A stretch of DNA of 64,000 nt from Ceriagrion tenellum (GCA_963169105.1 OY720636.1:81518123-81582122), one strand, 5' to 3'. Positions 49,399 to 59,460 are shown, numbered from the stretch's first letter. Numbers and translations: made by a program. Notes: generated by a model from the sequence alone, not told the origin.

Positions 49399-51400
49399 TG
49401 ACAAATTTTTAACGATAAATTTTTTTTCGTTTTTATATCGTTTATATTTCTTTTATAAATCGTCATTTAAAACGATTTAAAAGTTTGAACGATATTATTT
49501 AATGCTGAAGTACAGAACGCAGATACATCATTCGAGGAGCATACTTCCTTCTCTAATAACCGTGGAACAGAGGGTTCTAATAGTGAAAAAATATTTGTAT
49601 TCTCACCTTTATTAGGAAGGCAGCATCATGAAAACTACACTTGGATGGGGATTTAAGGTGAAAACCAGAAGTACAGAGCGTGTTTTCCCTCATTGCACGG
49701 GAAAACGAACTAGATGCAGATTTCCCGCAGCTAATTGGTTAAGCTGCAACCCAAAAATCTTCTGAGCAAGATGATGCACTCAAACTCGACTGAATGTGGA
49801 TTGGGGATAATTAAGCAAGAGAAAAATAACTGCTTATTTCCGTTTCAGAGAACTTACAATACTACTAACATTGAACAATGGCAAGGCAAGTTGTGACGAG
49901 GACGCACTCCACAGCATGGAAATTCTATCAGACTGTAGGTTTAAATGATGAAACACTTTGATGCGAGTATAGGCAAATTTAGGATGAGACGAGGAAATTA
50001 TAAGAAATAAATTAATCGTTTCCAACAATAAGAGCTCAAACATCGACCAAGGTAATGATTTTTCATTTTTGGTCGGGCAAGAGTTTGGTACTCTAAAAAA
50101 AAATATTTGAACAAATTCTTGATTTATGGCCGGTAAAAAGAACATTTAGTTATGGAATTAATAGTTATGATATTTGATCTCATATGCATATTCGCGTTGC
50201 AGTAACATATCTACTAGTTACTCAATTTATTTACCAATAGTTAATCGTTTCGAATATTTGATCTAGACTTCCATCGCAGGAAAACATTTATGTAAGTTTA
50301 GCCTATGAACAATTGCTAATGCACATTATAATTGGTCAGTAAGAGTAAACTAACTGGGCATTTGTTTCAAAACTACTCTTTATATAGTAAATAAGTCTCC
50401 AAAAGGTTCATAGCGCATTCTCCATCTTGGCTACTTGTGGAAATCATAACGACATGTCATAAGTTATGAAACCAATAAAATCGAATGTTTATGCAACACT
50501 AATTGAATGGTTGCCATGGCTTATGGGTCCCTTAACTTTATAGAATACGCATGTGTCGTTTCTGCAAATGGCCATTAGAACCCCGGCCATGTTCTCTACC
50601 ATAATACAAACCAAGTACAAATAGAATAAGTCCAAAGAAATGTAAAAAGTCAAAGAGATCTGCTGGAATTTTAAGGGTGCTAACTGTTCCAAGGAGTTCC
50701 ATTGATTTCAAGGAGTGGTTCCCGCCCTGAAAATTCAAGCGGGGAAGCGAAAACATCGCAAACCCAGAGAACTCGTAAAGCATTGCCGAGGGAAAGAACT
50801 GAAAACAGGGAGAGTAAAGAGGCGGCTGTGGGTCGGATCAAATCATTTTTCTCTCGATTCAATAGCGTAGAGGGAGTGGAGTAGTGTATACCACGCCTCC
50901 TCCGTTGCATTCAGGCCCAGTGTGCCTTCAGCTCGCCCCACAGTGCTGTCCCTCTCCAAACATCCGACCCCTCCCCCTCGCTTTCCTCGCGGCGGAAAGG
51001 GAAACACCGTGTCCGGAGTAACGCAGCGCTTTCTCCAAAGACCGTTTTTAATTTGCTGCCCCCTCCCCCCATACTCCCCGCCATTTGCATGGGTAACGGA
51101 TGTGCGGACCTCCGGCTCCGGATGCTGGGACGGGCAAACTCGCCCGCCCCTCCCCCCGTCATACAGCATCCCCATCCCGGTCCCTTCCGTTCACCCCGCC
51201 ACCCCCTCGTCCGACCCACAGCATCGCTCCCGCCCAACGGGGAGAGTGAGACGACGTGATGGACGGTCGCGCGGAGAGCGTGGCAGGGGGTCCCCGCCGG
51301 TCAGCTGAGGGCGTTCTGCGTTGTTAACAGCGATATCAGTGTATCCTATTATTCGCCACGGACGGAAACGAGAGCGCGGAAGTCTACGAGATTTCAAAGC
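49399..51400. other. AT-rich, then GC-rich 50880-51400, no gene
   Basis: The interval 49500-50690 is AT-rich with short frames. The interval 50890-51300 is C-rich on + with opposing frames open on both strands (110, 108 and 128 aa), Pro/Gly/Arg-rich, without domains. Confidence 0.45.
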
Positions 51401-51401
51401 A

Positions 51402-51580
51402 GCGCGTGGTTAGGTCCTCGTCTTGGAGTGATTAGCTTACCATCCCTAGAACCCAAGTTCGAGTCCAGTTTTAGGGAGACTTTTCAGTGGATTCCCGATC
51501 CTTAGTCGGATGCTACTGGGAGGGTACCATCAGGTAGTTCGAGCGAATCATCATTTCACCCAGAAATCAATGAATTTGGT
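51402..51580 (+). repeat. tRNA-derived SINE head
   Basis: A box A-like stretch (GCGCGTGGTTAGG, 51402-51414) and a box B (AGTTCGAGTCC, 51453-51463) have SINE-like spacing, followed by a non-tRNA body (GTCGGATGCTACTGGGAGGG). The tRNA-like part does not fold with a matching acceptor stem, so it is not a tRNA gene. The 3' end is not resolved. Confidence 0.4.
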
Positions 51581-52257
51581 CTCATTTTAAAGAAAAATAT
51601 CTTACTCTTCCAAAGATTCTAAAATATCAACCCTTTTAGATGGGAAATGGTAGAATACGCTCTCCAGAGAGACCTTTATTTAACAAAATGCGGCAATACT
51701 AACATCTAAATCTCGCCAAAAAATTAACAGGTTGTAATTTGTATGTTTTATCAATTATTTACGAAAATAAATCATATTGTCACCGCAGTAATTTCTTCAG
51801 AATCGCACAACAACCTTCTGTTGAGGAGTTTTGAGCGTACCTCGTCAAAAAATGCGTCAAATCAAAAACTTATGTGGATATTTTTACTTGATAACTTAGA
51901 ATTTCAGTCGTATAAATGTTATAGCACTATTAATGATGTAATATTAAATTCATGCTTCCTACAGCTGCTTAAATTAAAACTAATAATTCGAATATGGTAT
52001 CTCTATTATGACTAGGGAACTATCTCGCTCAAACTACTTTAAGTGGGCTAGGAGAATGGGACCCATCGTCGCCTTACGTTTGTTTAGAGTCAGTACCGAC
52101 GCCGCGGCGTCGGCGCGCCGTGTCGCCCATTACATTTCCTCTAGTACAATTTTCCCTTCACTAAACTAATCACCAATCCATCATTGATCTCAATAGTTGT
52201 TTGTCACCACAAAACATAAACTATTGTTTTAACCAGTAATATTTACGTAAGGGCCTG
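51581..52257. other. AT-rich DNA with an isolated GC palindrome
   Basis: A 90-aa frame (51743-52015) of AT-rich composition shows no motif. At 52096-52113 lies the perfect 18-bp palindrome CCGACGCCGCGGCGTCGG, immediately followed by CGCGCCG, a GC island of about 30 bases in AT-rich surroundings. Confidence 0.5.
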
Positions 52258-52836
52258 ATGATCATCACACGAATAAAAAATAAGAAATTCACCGAGCTGG
52301 AACTCGAAAATCTGCATTTGGATCCAATAAAAATCTCACCATTATCTCGGTGTGCGCTCAAACCAGTTGGGATATCCAGATTCTCTCATCCAAATAGCAT
52401 TCAATTGAAGAAACGATGTTTTTACGAGGTACTGTGTGTGCCCAAGAGTGCACATCACAGGAGGATTTTTCCACAGCGAAATTCTCAATGTTATACCCTG
52501 ACATCTCCCCGATTTTGTAAACTTTTTTCTCATAATACTCCCAATTCCACATTCCCAGTGATTGCATTTCGGTCATTTTATCGTTTAATAGATTACTCGT
52601 CACGCCAAATAAGCGTAAGAATCAGTTGGAGCATAAGCAATCAGCTTTGCACGGTAAAACAGGCTACAGCACTAGACGAGAGCCAGTTTCTCATACAGAA
52701 AAATTTGCTCAAATGCCTTGGTTTTTGCCTTGAGAGCAACCACACATCGGCGGAAAATGTGCAACATATTTTTCATGTATTACATACAATTGGTTCAAAA
52801 AGTCCACGGATTGTTTTTGGAGGAATAGTAAAATGA
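52258..52836 (+). other. 192-codon open frame, unassigned
   Basis: This is the longest frame in AT-rich DNA of the window. It begins MIITRIKNKK and has no low complexity, with scattered Cys/His (for example CVPKSAHHRR near residue 61) and Lys/Arg-rich stretches. I recognise no family. Two minus-strand frames (52342-52533, 52358-52603) are open over the same part, which weakens the case for coding on +. It may be chance, a degenerate transposon ORF or a single exon. No splice or promoter evidence ties it to a gene. Confidence 0.2.
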
Positions 52837-52870
52837 TAGTAAACCTCGAGTAATAGATACAAAATACAAA

Positions 52871-53016
52871 TAATCACACCTAAACTTTACACCCTCAGGC
52901 GACACTTTGTGGAAGTATTTTATACTATAATCCAAATTAAAACAATCCTTGTACTTTTCGACCAATATTGGTGGAAAAGTACAGGGATTATTTTAATGTG
53001 GATTTAATCACACCTA
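52871..53016. repeat. 39-bp-arm hairpin flanked by 12-bp direct repeat
   Basis: The arms 52928-52966 and 52967-53005 are about 85-90% complementary and meet at the palindrome ACCAATATTGGT with almost no loop. The 12-mer TAATCACACCTA lies on both sides (52871-52882 and 53005-53016), suggesting an insertion with target duplication or a local duplication. It is also the size of a pre-miRNA hairpin, but the missing loop argues against that. Confidence 0.7.
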
Positions 53017-53190
53017 CATTTCCCAGCCTATTTTGAGGCAGGTTGGGGGCTACTCATCGATTTCCACGAATTTGAGTAATTCATTTACAAATTACCCGAA
53101 GATTTATCGGATTCAAATTGTATTAGCTTTCTTTAATCATTATATAACGAAGTAAATTATTGGGGTATGAGTAGTGACATCGAACCACCC

Positions 53191-53292
53191 GGCTATATAA
53201 GGCGGCCAATTGCTGTGCAACTACACAGCCCTAATGACGGTAGGCGAGAAGCCTGTCGAAACGCTGGCAAATATGGATACCTTAATCCGGTG
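53191..53292 (+). promoter_or_regulatory. TATA-like box plus structured RNA-like module
   Basis: CTATATAAGG (53193-53202) resembles a pol II TATA box. About 10 to 60 bases downstream come hairpin 1 (GCTGTG/CACAGC, 53212-53229), CTAATGA (53231-53237), hairpin 2 (GGTAGGC/GCCTGTC with GAGAA loop, 53239-53257) and GAAAC (53258-53262). Pairing CGCTGG (53262-53267) with CCGGTG (53287-53292) gives a third stem with G-U pairs. The CTxATGA-stem-GAAAC order mimics a hammerhead core, but the invariant G of CUGAUGA is A here and no clear cleavage triplet was found. CCGGTGAGTAA at 53287 is also a strong 5' splice-donor match. Penelope-like retroelements carry hammerhead motifs, so a degenerate element terminus is possible. 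Confidence 0.35.
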
Positions 53293-54820
53293 AGTAACCC
53301 GAGTAGAGTTTATTCAAAACTCTTCAAGAAGCTACCATAATTGGGTGAACACCTGCGACGGTGAAGATTCGCTGATCTCCTACTCCCGTCACTTCCAATG
53401 CCACTTGAGACGTGGCGAAGCGGATTGGCGGTCAGATCTGGTAGGCTCATAGTCCCGGGGGCGGGCTCCCCTTTCAGTGCTAGAGAGCAAAACTTCCGCT
53501 AATAAGCCGGAAGAACGGCGCGACCGGATCTTCGCCGCTGTTCGAGGGAATTCAGCCATAATCGGGGGATGGAGACAGGAACTGTGGAATCGGTCGAGAG
53601 GTTGGGGGAGGGGGGGGGTACGCCGAAGGTAGGGGGAAGGGGTTGGACGAGAGTGAATGAAACAGAGAGCGCGGGGGAAGGGTCGGAATACAGGCTGAAC
53701 GTGCTGTAGTAATACGGCTTTCCCAGATTGAAAAAGTTCTCCCGGGTCCCCGAAACGATTCTTCCTTCCCCTCCTCCCCCCCCCCCCCCGGCCCCTCTCT
53801 CTCGGCTCTTAGTCCCGAACGGAACGGGGAAGAGAGAAAAGGGATAAAAGAGACGGGAAGAAGGGGCGGAATGCAAAAATATCATATCGGGACATCGTTT
53901 GGTTTTCCGAAGCCATGATAAAGCGATGAAAATCTCCCGCGCGCAGACGAGAATTTTTGAGTCCCTCTCCAAATCCCCTCGACTAGTGAGAGAGTGAGTT
54001 TCCAGAGAAATGTACGCGCTCGGCTGGGATTAAAAAAAAGGACCAAAAAAGAAGAGGTATAACTAAAATCGTGTCGGGCGCTTTCTCTTCCCAACAACTT
54101 CTCCACCTCCCTCCTCCCCCACCGTGAAGGCTGGAGAGATGTACTTAGGGACCAAATTTCCACGCGGAGTTTATTGTGTACAAGAATTACGGGCTGATGG
54201 GAAAGGGATTGAGAACTTACACAACGGCGGGAGAGGGGGGAGGGTGTGCCCGCAGGGGTTGGAACAAATCTGTCGCTGATGATTCCGCTCGGGGTAGACC
54301 TCCCGAGGACGGGGTATGAAATCCGCGGACAATGGCTCGGCTCCGGGAGCTTTTGCCGTGACGCGGCGATGCGCGGGAATGAAATTGCTTTCACCGAGTC
54401 ACGCCTCTCCAGACAACGGTGCGAAGTAATCTGCGCGAATACTTGGGAGTTTAAGAAACAAAACAGATAAAACGTGGCACCTGAACTATTTTTCTTCACG
54501 CTATTGAATTGAGCTGTCGCACTCCTAGGTCTAGACAAAAAAAGAGGATACCAAAAACAGTCTACATATTTCATAGGAACACCAAATACTTCGTCACATT
54601 AGCAAATTGCATAATGCGTGCGAAACATTTGCGCACATGGCAGCTTTAAAGTCCCGCTTTGTTTCTAAGTTTCCACGTTAATAATCATCATTTTTGTTAT
54701 ATTTTTAACATTTTAAAACTATACTCAATCCTATTTATTCCAACCGATTGGATATGAAATACCGCGACGAGGAAGTTGAATTAAGGGACTATAGTCTCGT
54801 ATGAAAATTGTAAAGAAAAT
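53293..54820. other. GC-rich, purine/pyrimidine-skewed stretch
   Basis: This includes a 14-C run at 53776-53789 and a GA-rich stretch at 53560-53690. A 230-aa minus frame (53882-54574) and a 157-aa minus frame (53499-53972) have no domain and overlap other open frames. The interval 54580-54820 is AT-rich and closed. Confidence 0.5.
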
Positions 54821-55012
54821 CGCTCCATTTCTTCCTCCAGGATTATTCAGCTGCTTCGTAGTTTTTCAGGCAACTTTTTTCCCTCTATCCAGGAGGCGTG
54901 TTCGGGTCGAAATCAATCGGGTTCCTCGACCTGAAGACGCCTCCAGGATAGGAGTAACGTTGTCAGAAAAACAATGACGCGGCTGAAGAATCCCGGAAGA
55001 AGATATGGAGCG
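54821..55012. repeat. 192-bp foldback hairpin
   Basis: The left arm 54821-54910 and right arm 54926-55012 pair along nearly their whole length with a 15-base loop. Matching pairs include CGCTCCAT/ATGGAGCG at the base, GGATTATTCAGC/GCTGAAGAATCC, AGTTTTTC/GAAAAAC, TCCAGGAGGCGT/ACGCCTCCAGGA and GGGTCGA/TCGACCT. About 75-80% of positions pair. It has no coding capacity. It could be a foldback MITE or the source of a long structured RNA. Confidence 0.8.
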
Positions 55013-55873
55013 AATACACATAAAACGCTAAAACCTTAGAGGGTATGTACTTGTAAATACAATGTCTGCGAGAGTCAACAAAGATAATGTGCCCAGAAAA
55101 ACGAACTTTCATGCAAGTGAACTGGGGTTTTTTTCGGAATAGGTGACAACTTCATGTATTCACGCAAATACTGCAACAAATGCCGGAAATAATTGAAGCT
55201 TAAGCGACAAAACTGACTGGAGATATAACAGATATGGATGACCATTACATGCCAGTACGAACAATTTTGCGAATTATTACCCGGACTGGTCTGCTAAATA
55301 GTTGAAAGCTACGACAAATTTTACATCTGAGGAAAAATGATGCGCTCACCCAAGAAGAAATACAGCTTTCTCCAAATATCGTTTTTTAGGATAATACGAG
55401 ATGGGAGCTGATATTCCACCCTTTCCCTCTCAGAGTCTAGGTAAGCATGAGGAAGGGTGACCAAAACACCCGACCAAATTCCAAGAAGAGTAAAGAATTT
55501 TCTAGCAAGAGGATATTTACTCCGATGTTAGTCTCATTAAGGCAAACAGAAGTGTGACTATTAGAAATTTATCTCGGGCGAATATTTCTAATATTATGGT
55601 AGGCGGCGCCATGTGTTCATGTTAGGGTCCCAGATGAGATGAAGGAAAATACGGTGTCTTCTGTAAAAACGGTATTCCCTCTATATTCGCTACATTTTCA
55701 TAGCAAATTCAGTGGCTTGCTAGATTCCTCTTGCCTGGATAATCAAATGGTGCGCAAGTTTCCACCCCCTAAGTTTGCCATTGTTTACGAAGATAATAAT
55801 TACATCGTGATTAAATAGAGTAACCAAAATGTTTCTCTACAGTTTTTTGCTTACATTGGTACAATTATTTACA
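55013..55873. other. AT-rich DNA, closed in all frames
   Basis: No ORF over 60 aa is present. A weak inverted match (CACCCTTTCCCTC at 55417 and GAGGAAGGGTG at 55449) is the only structure seen. Confidence 0.5.
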
Positions 55874-56051
55874 ACTCATCCGGAGTTCCGCAAGAGAAAA
55901 ACCCTTCCTAAGTGGAAATTACACGCATTTGAAATGTTCATGTAAAAAAACACTCTGACTCAATTCAAGTACGACTCACCCCGAGGTCCACAAGAGAAAA
56001 TTCGTTCCTCGTTGGAATTTACACGCATTTGAGATGTCCATGTTAAAAAAT
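55874..56051 (+). repeat. Direct repeat pair, 100-bp spacing
   Basis: Copies at 55874-55951 and 55974-56051 share ACTCA-CC-GAG-TCC-CAAGAGAAAA, TTCCT--GTGGAA or GTTGGAA, TTACACGCATTTGA, ATGT-CATGT and AAAAAA. Roughly 80% identity over 78 bases. Confidence 0.85.
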
Positions 56052-56305
56052 CTAATGTCTAGGGCCATTCCCCAACGACGCTGAATGGAGATTCATAATT
56101 TAAACCAAGTATATGCTAAAATAGATACCGACAAATTCATCCTCATGCCTATATATATGTCCTGTATATTAATTTTGTAGCGTGTCAGTCATTCTGTATC
56201 CGTTTTGTTTCTTTCTCTGTCAATTTTGGAGCTAGAAGAGTGAGGTTTGGCGCGTTGAATGTGGAATCTGTCTTCATGATTTGGTAGTTGTTTTGGATTT
56301 TTATA
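56052..56305. other. AT-rich leader to repeat copy B
   Basis: No ORF. The + strand from 56150 contains TGTATATTAATTTTG and a T-rich run before the GCTTGGGCGTGTGG block. It may be the upstream part of the same dispersed element. Confidence 0.4.
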
Positions 56306-56406
56306 GCTTGGGCGTGTGGTAGGGGGTGTTAGGTCACCAGCCGTGCAAAGGTGTAAGATATTTGGAGATGAAATGGAGACATGAATTAAAAGGAGTGTAT
56401 TTAGTT
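56306..56406 (+). repeat. Dispersed repeat family, copy B
   Basis: GCTTGGGCGTGTGGTAGGGG, GTGTTAGGTCACCAGCCGTG, AAAGGTGTAAG, then GAGATGAAATGGAGACATGAATT and GGAGTGTATTTAGT. These match copy A (32876-32751, minus) block for block in the same order. Confidence 0.75.
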
Positions 56407-56428
56407 AGTTTAAATAAGATCCAAAAGA

Positions 56429-56490
56429 GCGGCTGCTTGGGCGTGTGGCAGGTGGTGTTAGGTTACCAGCCGTGCAAAGGTGTAAGTGTG
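56429..56490 (+). repeat. Dispersed repeat family, copy C (partial)
   Basis: Starts GCGGCTGCTTGGGCGTGTGG and continues CAGGTGGTGTTAGGTTACC and AGCCGTGCAAAGGTGTAAG, then diverges. It is a second, shorter unit immediately after copy B, giving a tandem arrangement about 125 bp apart. Confidence 0.75.
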
Positions 56491-56723
56491 AAAATCCAGT
56501 AAAGTGAAGTAAAGGTGAAATGGATCATTTTTGGGTTGTGGTTGCAACAACCAGATGCTGGGAAACACAGTGGCAAGGGAGAAAGACCAAAAGGGAGAGT
56601 GGAAGAGTGTAAAGGTTGAAACAAAAGAAACTCACAGTGCTCTCCTATTCAAATGGCTTTAAAAACAACAAAGGAGAACAGTGAATGAAAAAAAAACATT
56701 TTCACCAAGGAGCTATTTTTGGA

Positions 56724-56818
56724 CTAGGACACTTATCCCTAGAGCCCCAGAGCTGATAGCTCTGGGGCGGGTACACACCCCTGCTCACGGAGTGAGCAGA
56801 CTAGCTGCCTGCTAGTCT
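56724..56818 (+). repeat. Run of five adjacent stem-loops
   Basis: Perfect stems follow one another almost without gaps: CTAGG/CCTAG (56724-56742), GCCCCAGAGCT/AGCTCTGGGGC with 3-base loop GAT (56744-56768), GGGT/ACCC (56769-56780), CTGCTCAC/GTGAGCAG with loop GGA (56781-56799), and AGACTAGC/GCTAGTCT with loop TGCCT (56798-56818). About 88 of 95 bases lie in or directly inside hairpins. The sequence is closed in all frames. Such order is very unlikely by chance and suggests a structured RNA or the end of a retroelement whose upstream part may be the repeats at 56306-56490. Confidence 0.85.
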
Positions 56819-57007
56819 AATTCTTAATTCATGAAATCTCTAAGAGCAATCCAAAAATTTTCATCAAAATGATGTTTTTAGCCGCACTCATATTGACTTG
56901 CCATCCACATGTACATAGTTCCTACGCATTAAAAGTTTCAATAGCATTTTATTAGTTGAGTATGTATAAATAGTCACATTCGCACCGATAACCTACGGAA
57001 TCTCCAC
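56819..57007. other. Short AT-rich spacer
   Basis: No ORF or repeat was recognised between the hairpin run and the 26-bp minisatellite. Confidence 0.5.
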
Positions 57008-57084
57008 CCTGGACTCCTTTAAAGAAAGATACTCCTGGACTCCTTTAAAGAAAGATACTCCTGGACTCCTTAAAGAAAGATACT
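57008..57084 (+). repeat. 26-bp minisatellite, 3 copies
   Basis: The unit beginning CCTGGACTCCTTTAAAGAAA recurs at 57008, 57034 and 57060. The first two are identical and the third lacks one T. This is a recent expansion. Confidence 0.95.
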
Positions 57085-59159
57085 TTTAAAAAAATCTTAG
57101 AGAAATTCGGCCAAGTCCCCAAGAATTCCGCGAAATTGCTATGAAGGCTGAGGAATAGAAGTTACTCGGACGTGTTGCAGGACCCAGGTGGGAAAAAAGG
57201 CGTCGCCTGTTCGGCAGACCACTGAGGTTGCCGAATGAATTCATCCTGGGTTACCACGATTGAAAACATTTTATAAAACCATTACCAGTAAGAAATGACT
57301 GAGTTAAAAGGAGAAATGAAGAGAGGAAATGAATTACGCACAACGCAAATGTTGAATGATATAAACATAAAACCCTGATAACGAGTACCTCTTCGGAGAA
57401 AACGGTCCAATTTTTTAAAGGTTTGCCATTGTTACCTTTCCAGCATGATAATGTATCAACTTTGCAAACAAACATATGCCCCAATCCTCCTTCATTTAAG
57501 TAATGAGAAGGGTGGACAAGATTTTTCATGCAGTACGAAAAAATCCACCGGTTTGAATGCGAATTTTCTGACGCAATATCCACCCTTCCTTAATTCGCAG
57601 CGCCGTTGAAGGGTTGAGGAAAGTGAGGAAGGCGGATGGGTCCACGAGGCAGTTCTTAAAATGGCAATTTGGGGGGAGGGGTCCGCAACCCTCGGCTATT
57701 CCCACCTCCATCGCCGCCCAGAAACACATTTTCGAGCAATTTGAGCCGAAAAGGGACGCTCTTCCCCCATTCCCGCGCTTCATTCTCTCCTGGACACATC
57801 CACGGGGGCACTCGCGCCGAGGATTAGGCTCCGTGGGCGGAGGACGAAGGGTCTAGGATAAGGGTCGACGGAGGGCGATGGGAACAAGGACGGGGGATGG
57901 GAGGGTCCTCGGGTTGGCTCGGGAAGGGATTCGAGCCAGGAAAGGGTCTGGGAAAGAACGCGCGGACGTCGGATGAGTGAGAAGTGGTATGAGAAGAGGG
58001 ATGGCGAAAGCCAGAGACCGAAATCAAGAATGCCAATCTCGAATAGCAGAAGGATGTGTCAATTTCCTCGAGGCGTTTGGAATATAATTCGTTGCCTGGC
58101 TTGAAAGGAGGAATAAAAGTTAACATAAAGAGAGAAACTACAGCAGAAAATTGAGAATGGAAAGCAATGAAAATGCGGTATTATAGAGGAATGTTGAAGA
58201 TCAAATCGACAGAGAGAATCACCAAAGTGATGATGCTCTACGAAAAGTGAAAGTGAAAATTCATTAAAATAAATATGCGATGCCGTGAAAGAGTTTCACT
58301 TTGTGAAAATATTCAATATCCATATTGTTAAGCACCTTGATAATGACAAAGTATCGAAACCATGTTCGGTTTTCATTAAAACAGTGTGTAAATTGCTATT
58401 GTTATTTTATTCTCACCAATAGGGACTGCGATACTAGTTTACACTAGCCGACCAAACAACCAAAATCCTTACAGTACCGATATCAGCACACGAGGGAAAA
58501 ATAAATGGCACGAGTAAATGGGTGCTTGCAAATTGCAAGAAGGGGGGGGAGTGTTGTATGATGGTACTCTTTAAATTAGGGAAAAAACAATGAAAGCTCT
58601 CAAGTCTGCGTGCTACATGCAAGCAAAGAATAGAATAATTTTTTGAAAATGAAATACGCGCCCCATGAGGTATGGATACCAGACATTTCTAGTACAAACT
58701 TATGTTGTATGCCATCCGATAATCAACGACTTTTCAAAAAACTATAATCAGTATACCGAAACGAACGTGGAACCACTGGAAGAACATCATAACCTCATTT
58801 GACGGCATATAAGATGCTCTTCTACGTTAGATATTTCATTTCAGTACAGCATACTTAATAAGAGCTCACATGAAGAAATTTACTATATAAAATCGATCGG
58901 AATCGAGACTTTTAATATACTAATTTTCATATTCAATTTTTCTCATCCAATCTTCTATATGGACTGCATGTTATTTTAACGATAACTAATATATCATGAG
59001 GCTTGGTTGGATGAAATTGGTCATCAAAGCTACGGTAGAGGCAAGGAAAAAGTTGAAGAAATTATACATAGTTTTTAGCAGGGCGAAAAATGGTATAAAG
59101 AAGACTAAATAACATGCACTCAGGATACCTAACTCATATATGTAAAGCTATCGATTGCA
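57085..59159. other. Intergenic DNA, GC-rich 57560-58060
   Basis: A 110-aa minus frame (57251-57583) and a 100-aa minus frame (57824-58126) have no recognised domain. The GC-rich block is purine-skewed at 57840-57960. The interval 58630-59160 is AT-rich and closed. Confidence 0.45.
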
Positions 59160-59199
59160 ATATCTCGAAGCCTAATTGACTGTTTTAACTTTTCCGATT

Positions 59200-59460
59200 T
59201 TACCCCAAATCGACACATAAATCTAACCCTCCCCTGAAACTGGCCCGCCTCGCGGAGAGTCCAACCTCGAATCGACACTCGGCCCGGCGACAATAGAGAA
59301 ATATATCCATAGCAACGAAGGTGAAAAAAATTCTAAAATCTGAAATTAAAGTTTAAAAATGTCAGTTTTACGGTAGGTAGGAAAGAATCGATTGTAAGAA
59401 TAAGATTTTTCAAACATTCAGCCTCATATGCATATTCATTCAGCACTGGGTCGGCTAGTA
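59200..59460 (-). repeat. Interspersed repeat with TACTAGCCGACCC head
   Basis: On the minus strand, 59460 to 59448 reads TACTAGCCGACCC, close to the head of the + strand repeat at 42106. The following minus-strand sequence includes CTTCGTTGCTATGGATATAT and GATTCGAGGTTGGACTC before an AT-rich end. The only shared part with 42106-42850 that I can see is the head, so membership of one family is tentative. Confidence 0.35.

Noticed and set aside
51402..51475. Functional tRNA gene
   Set aside because: Box A and box B-like motifs are present but no cloverleaf with a paired acceptor stem could be drawn. A SINE head is more likely.
52928..53005. microRNA precursor
   Set aside because: The size is suitable but the arms meet with almost no loop and direct repeats flank it, favouring a small insertion element. 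Small RNA data would be needed.
53882..54574. 230-aa minus-strand frame as a possible gene
   Set aside because: No recognisable domain, no core promoter or splice context, and other frames are open across the same GC-rich DNA.
56744..56799. Rho-independent bacterial terminators
   Set aside because: The stems lack a following T-run, and the whole window is eukaryotic in character.
57008..57084. CRISPR-like repeat array
   Set aside because: Units are directly contiguous with no spacers, so it is a minisatellite.
57926..57950. Box B-like GGCTCGAATCCC on the minus strand
   Set aside because: No box A at suitable distance and no SINE body, so likely chance in GC-rich DNA.
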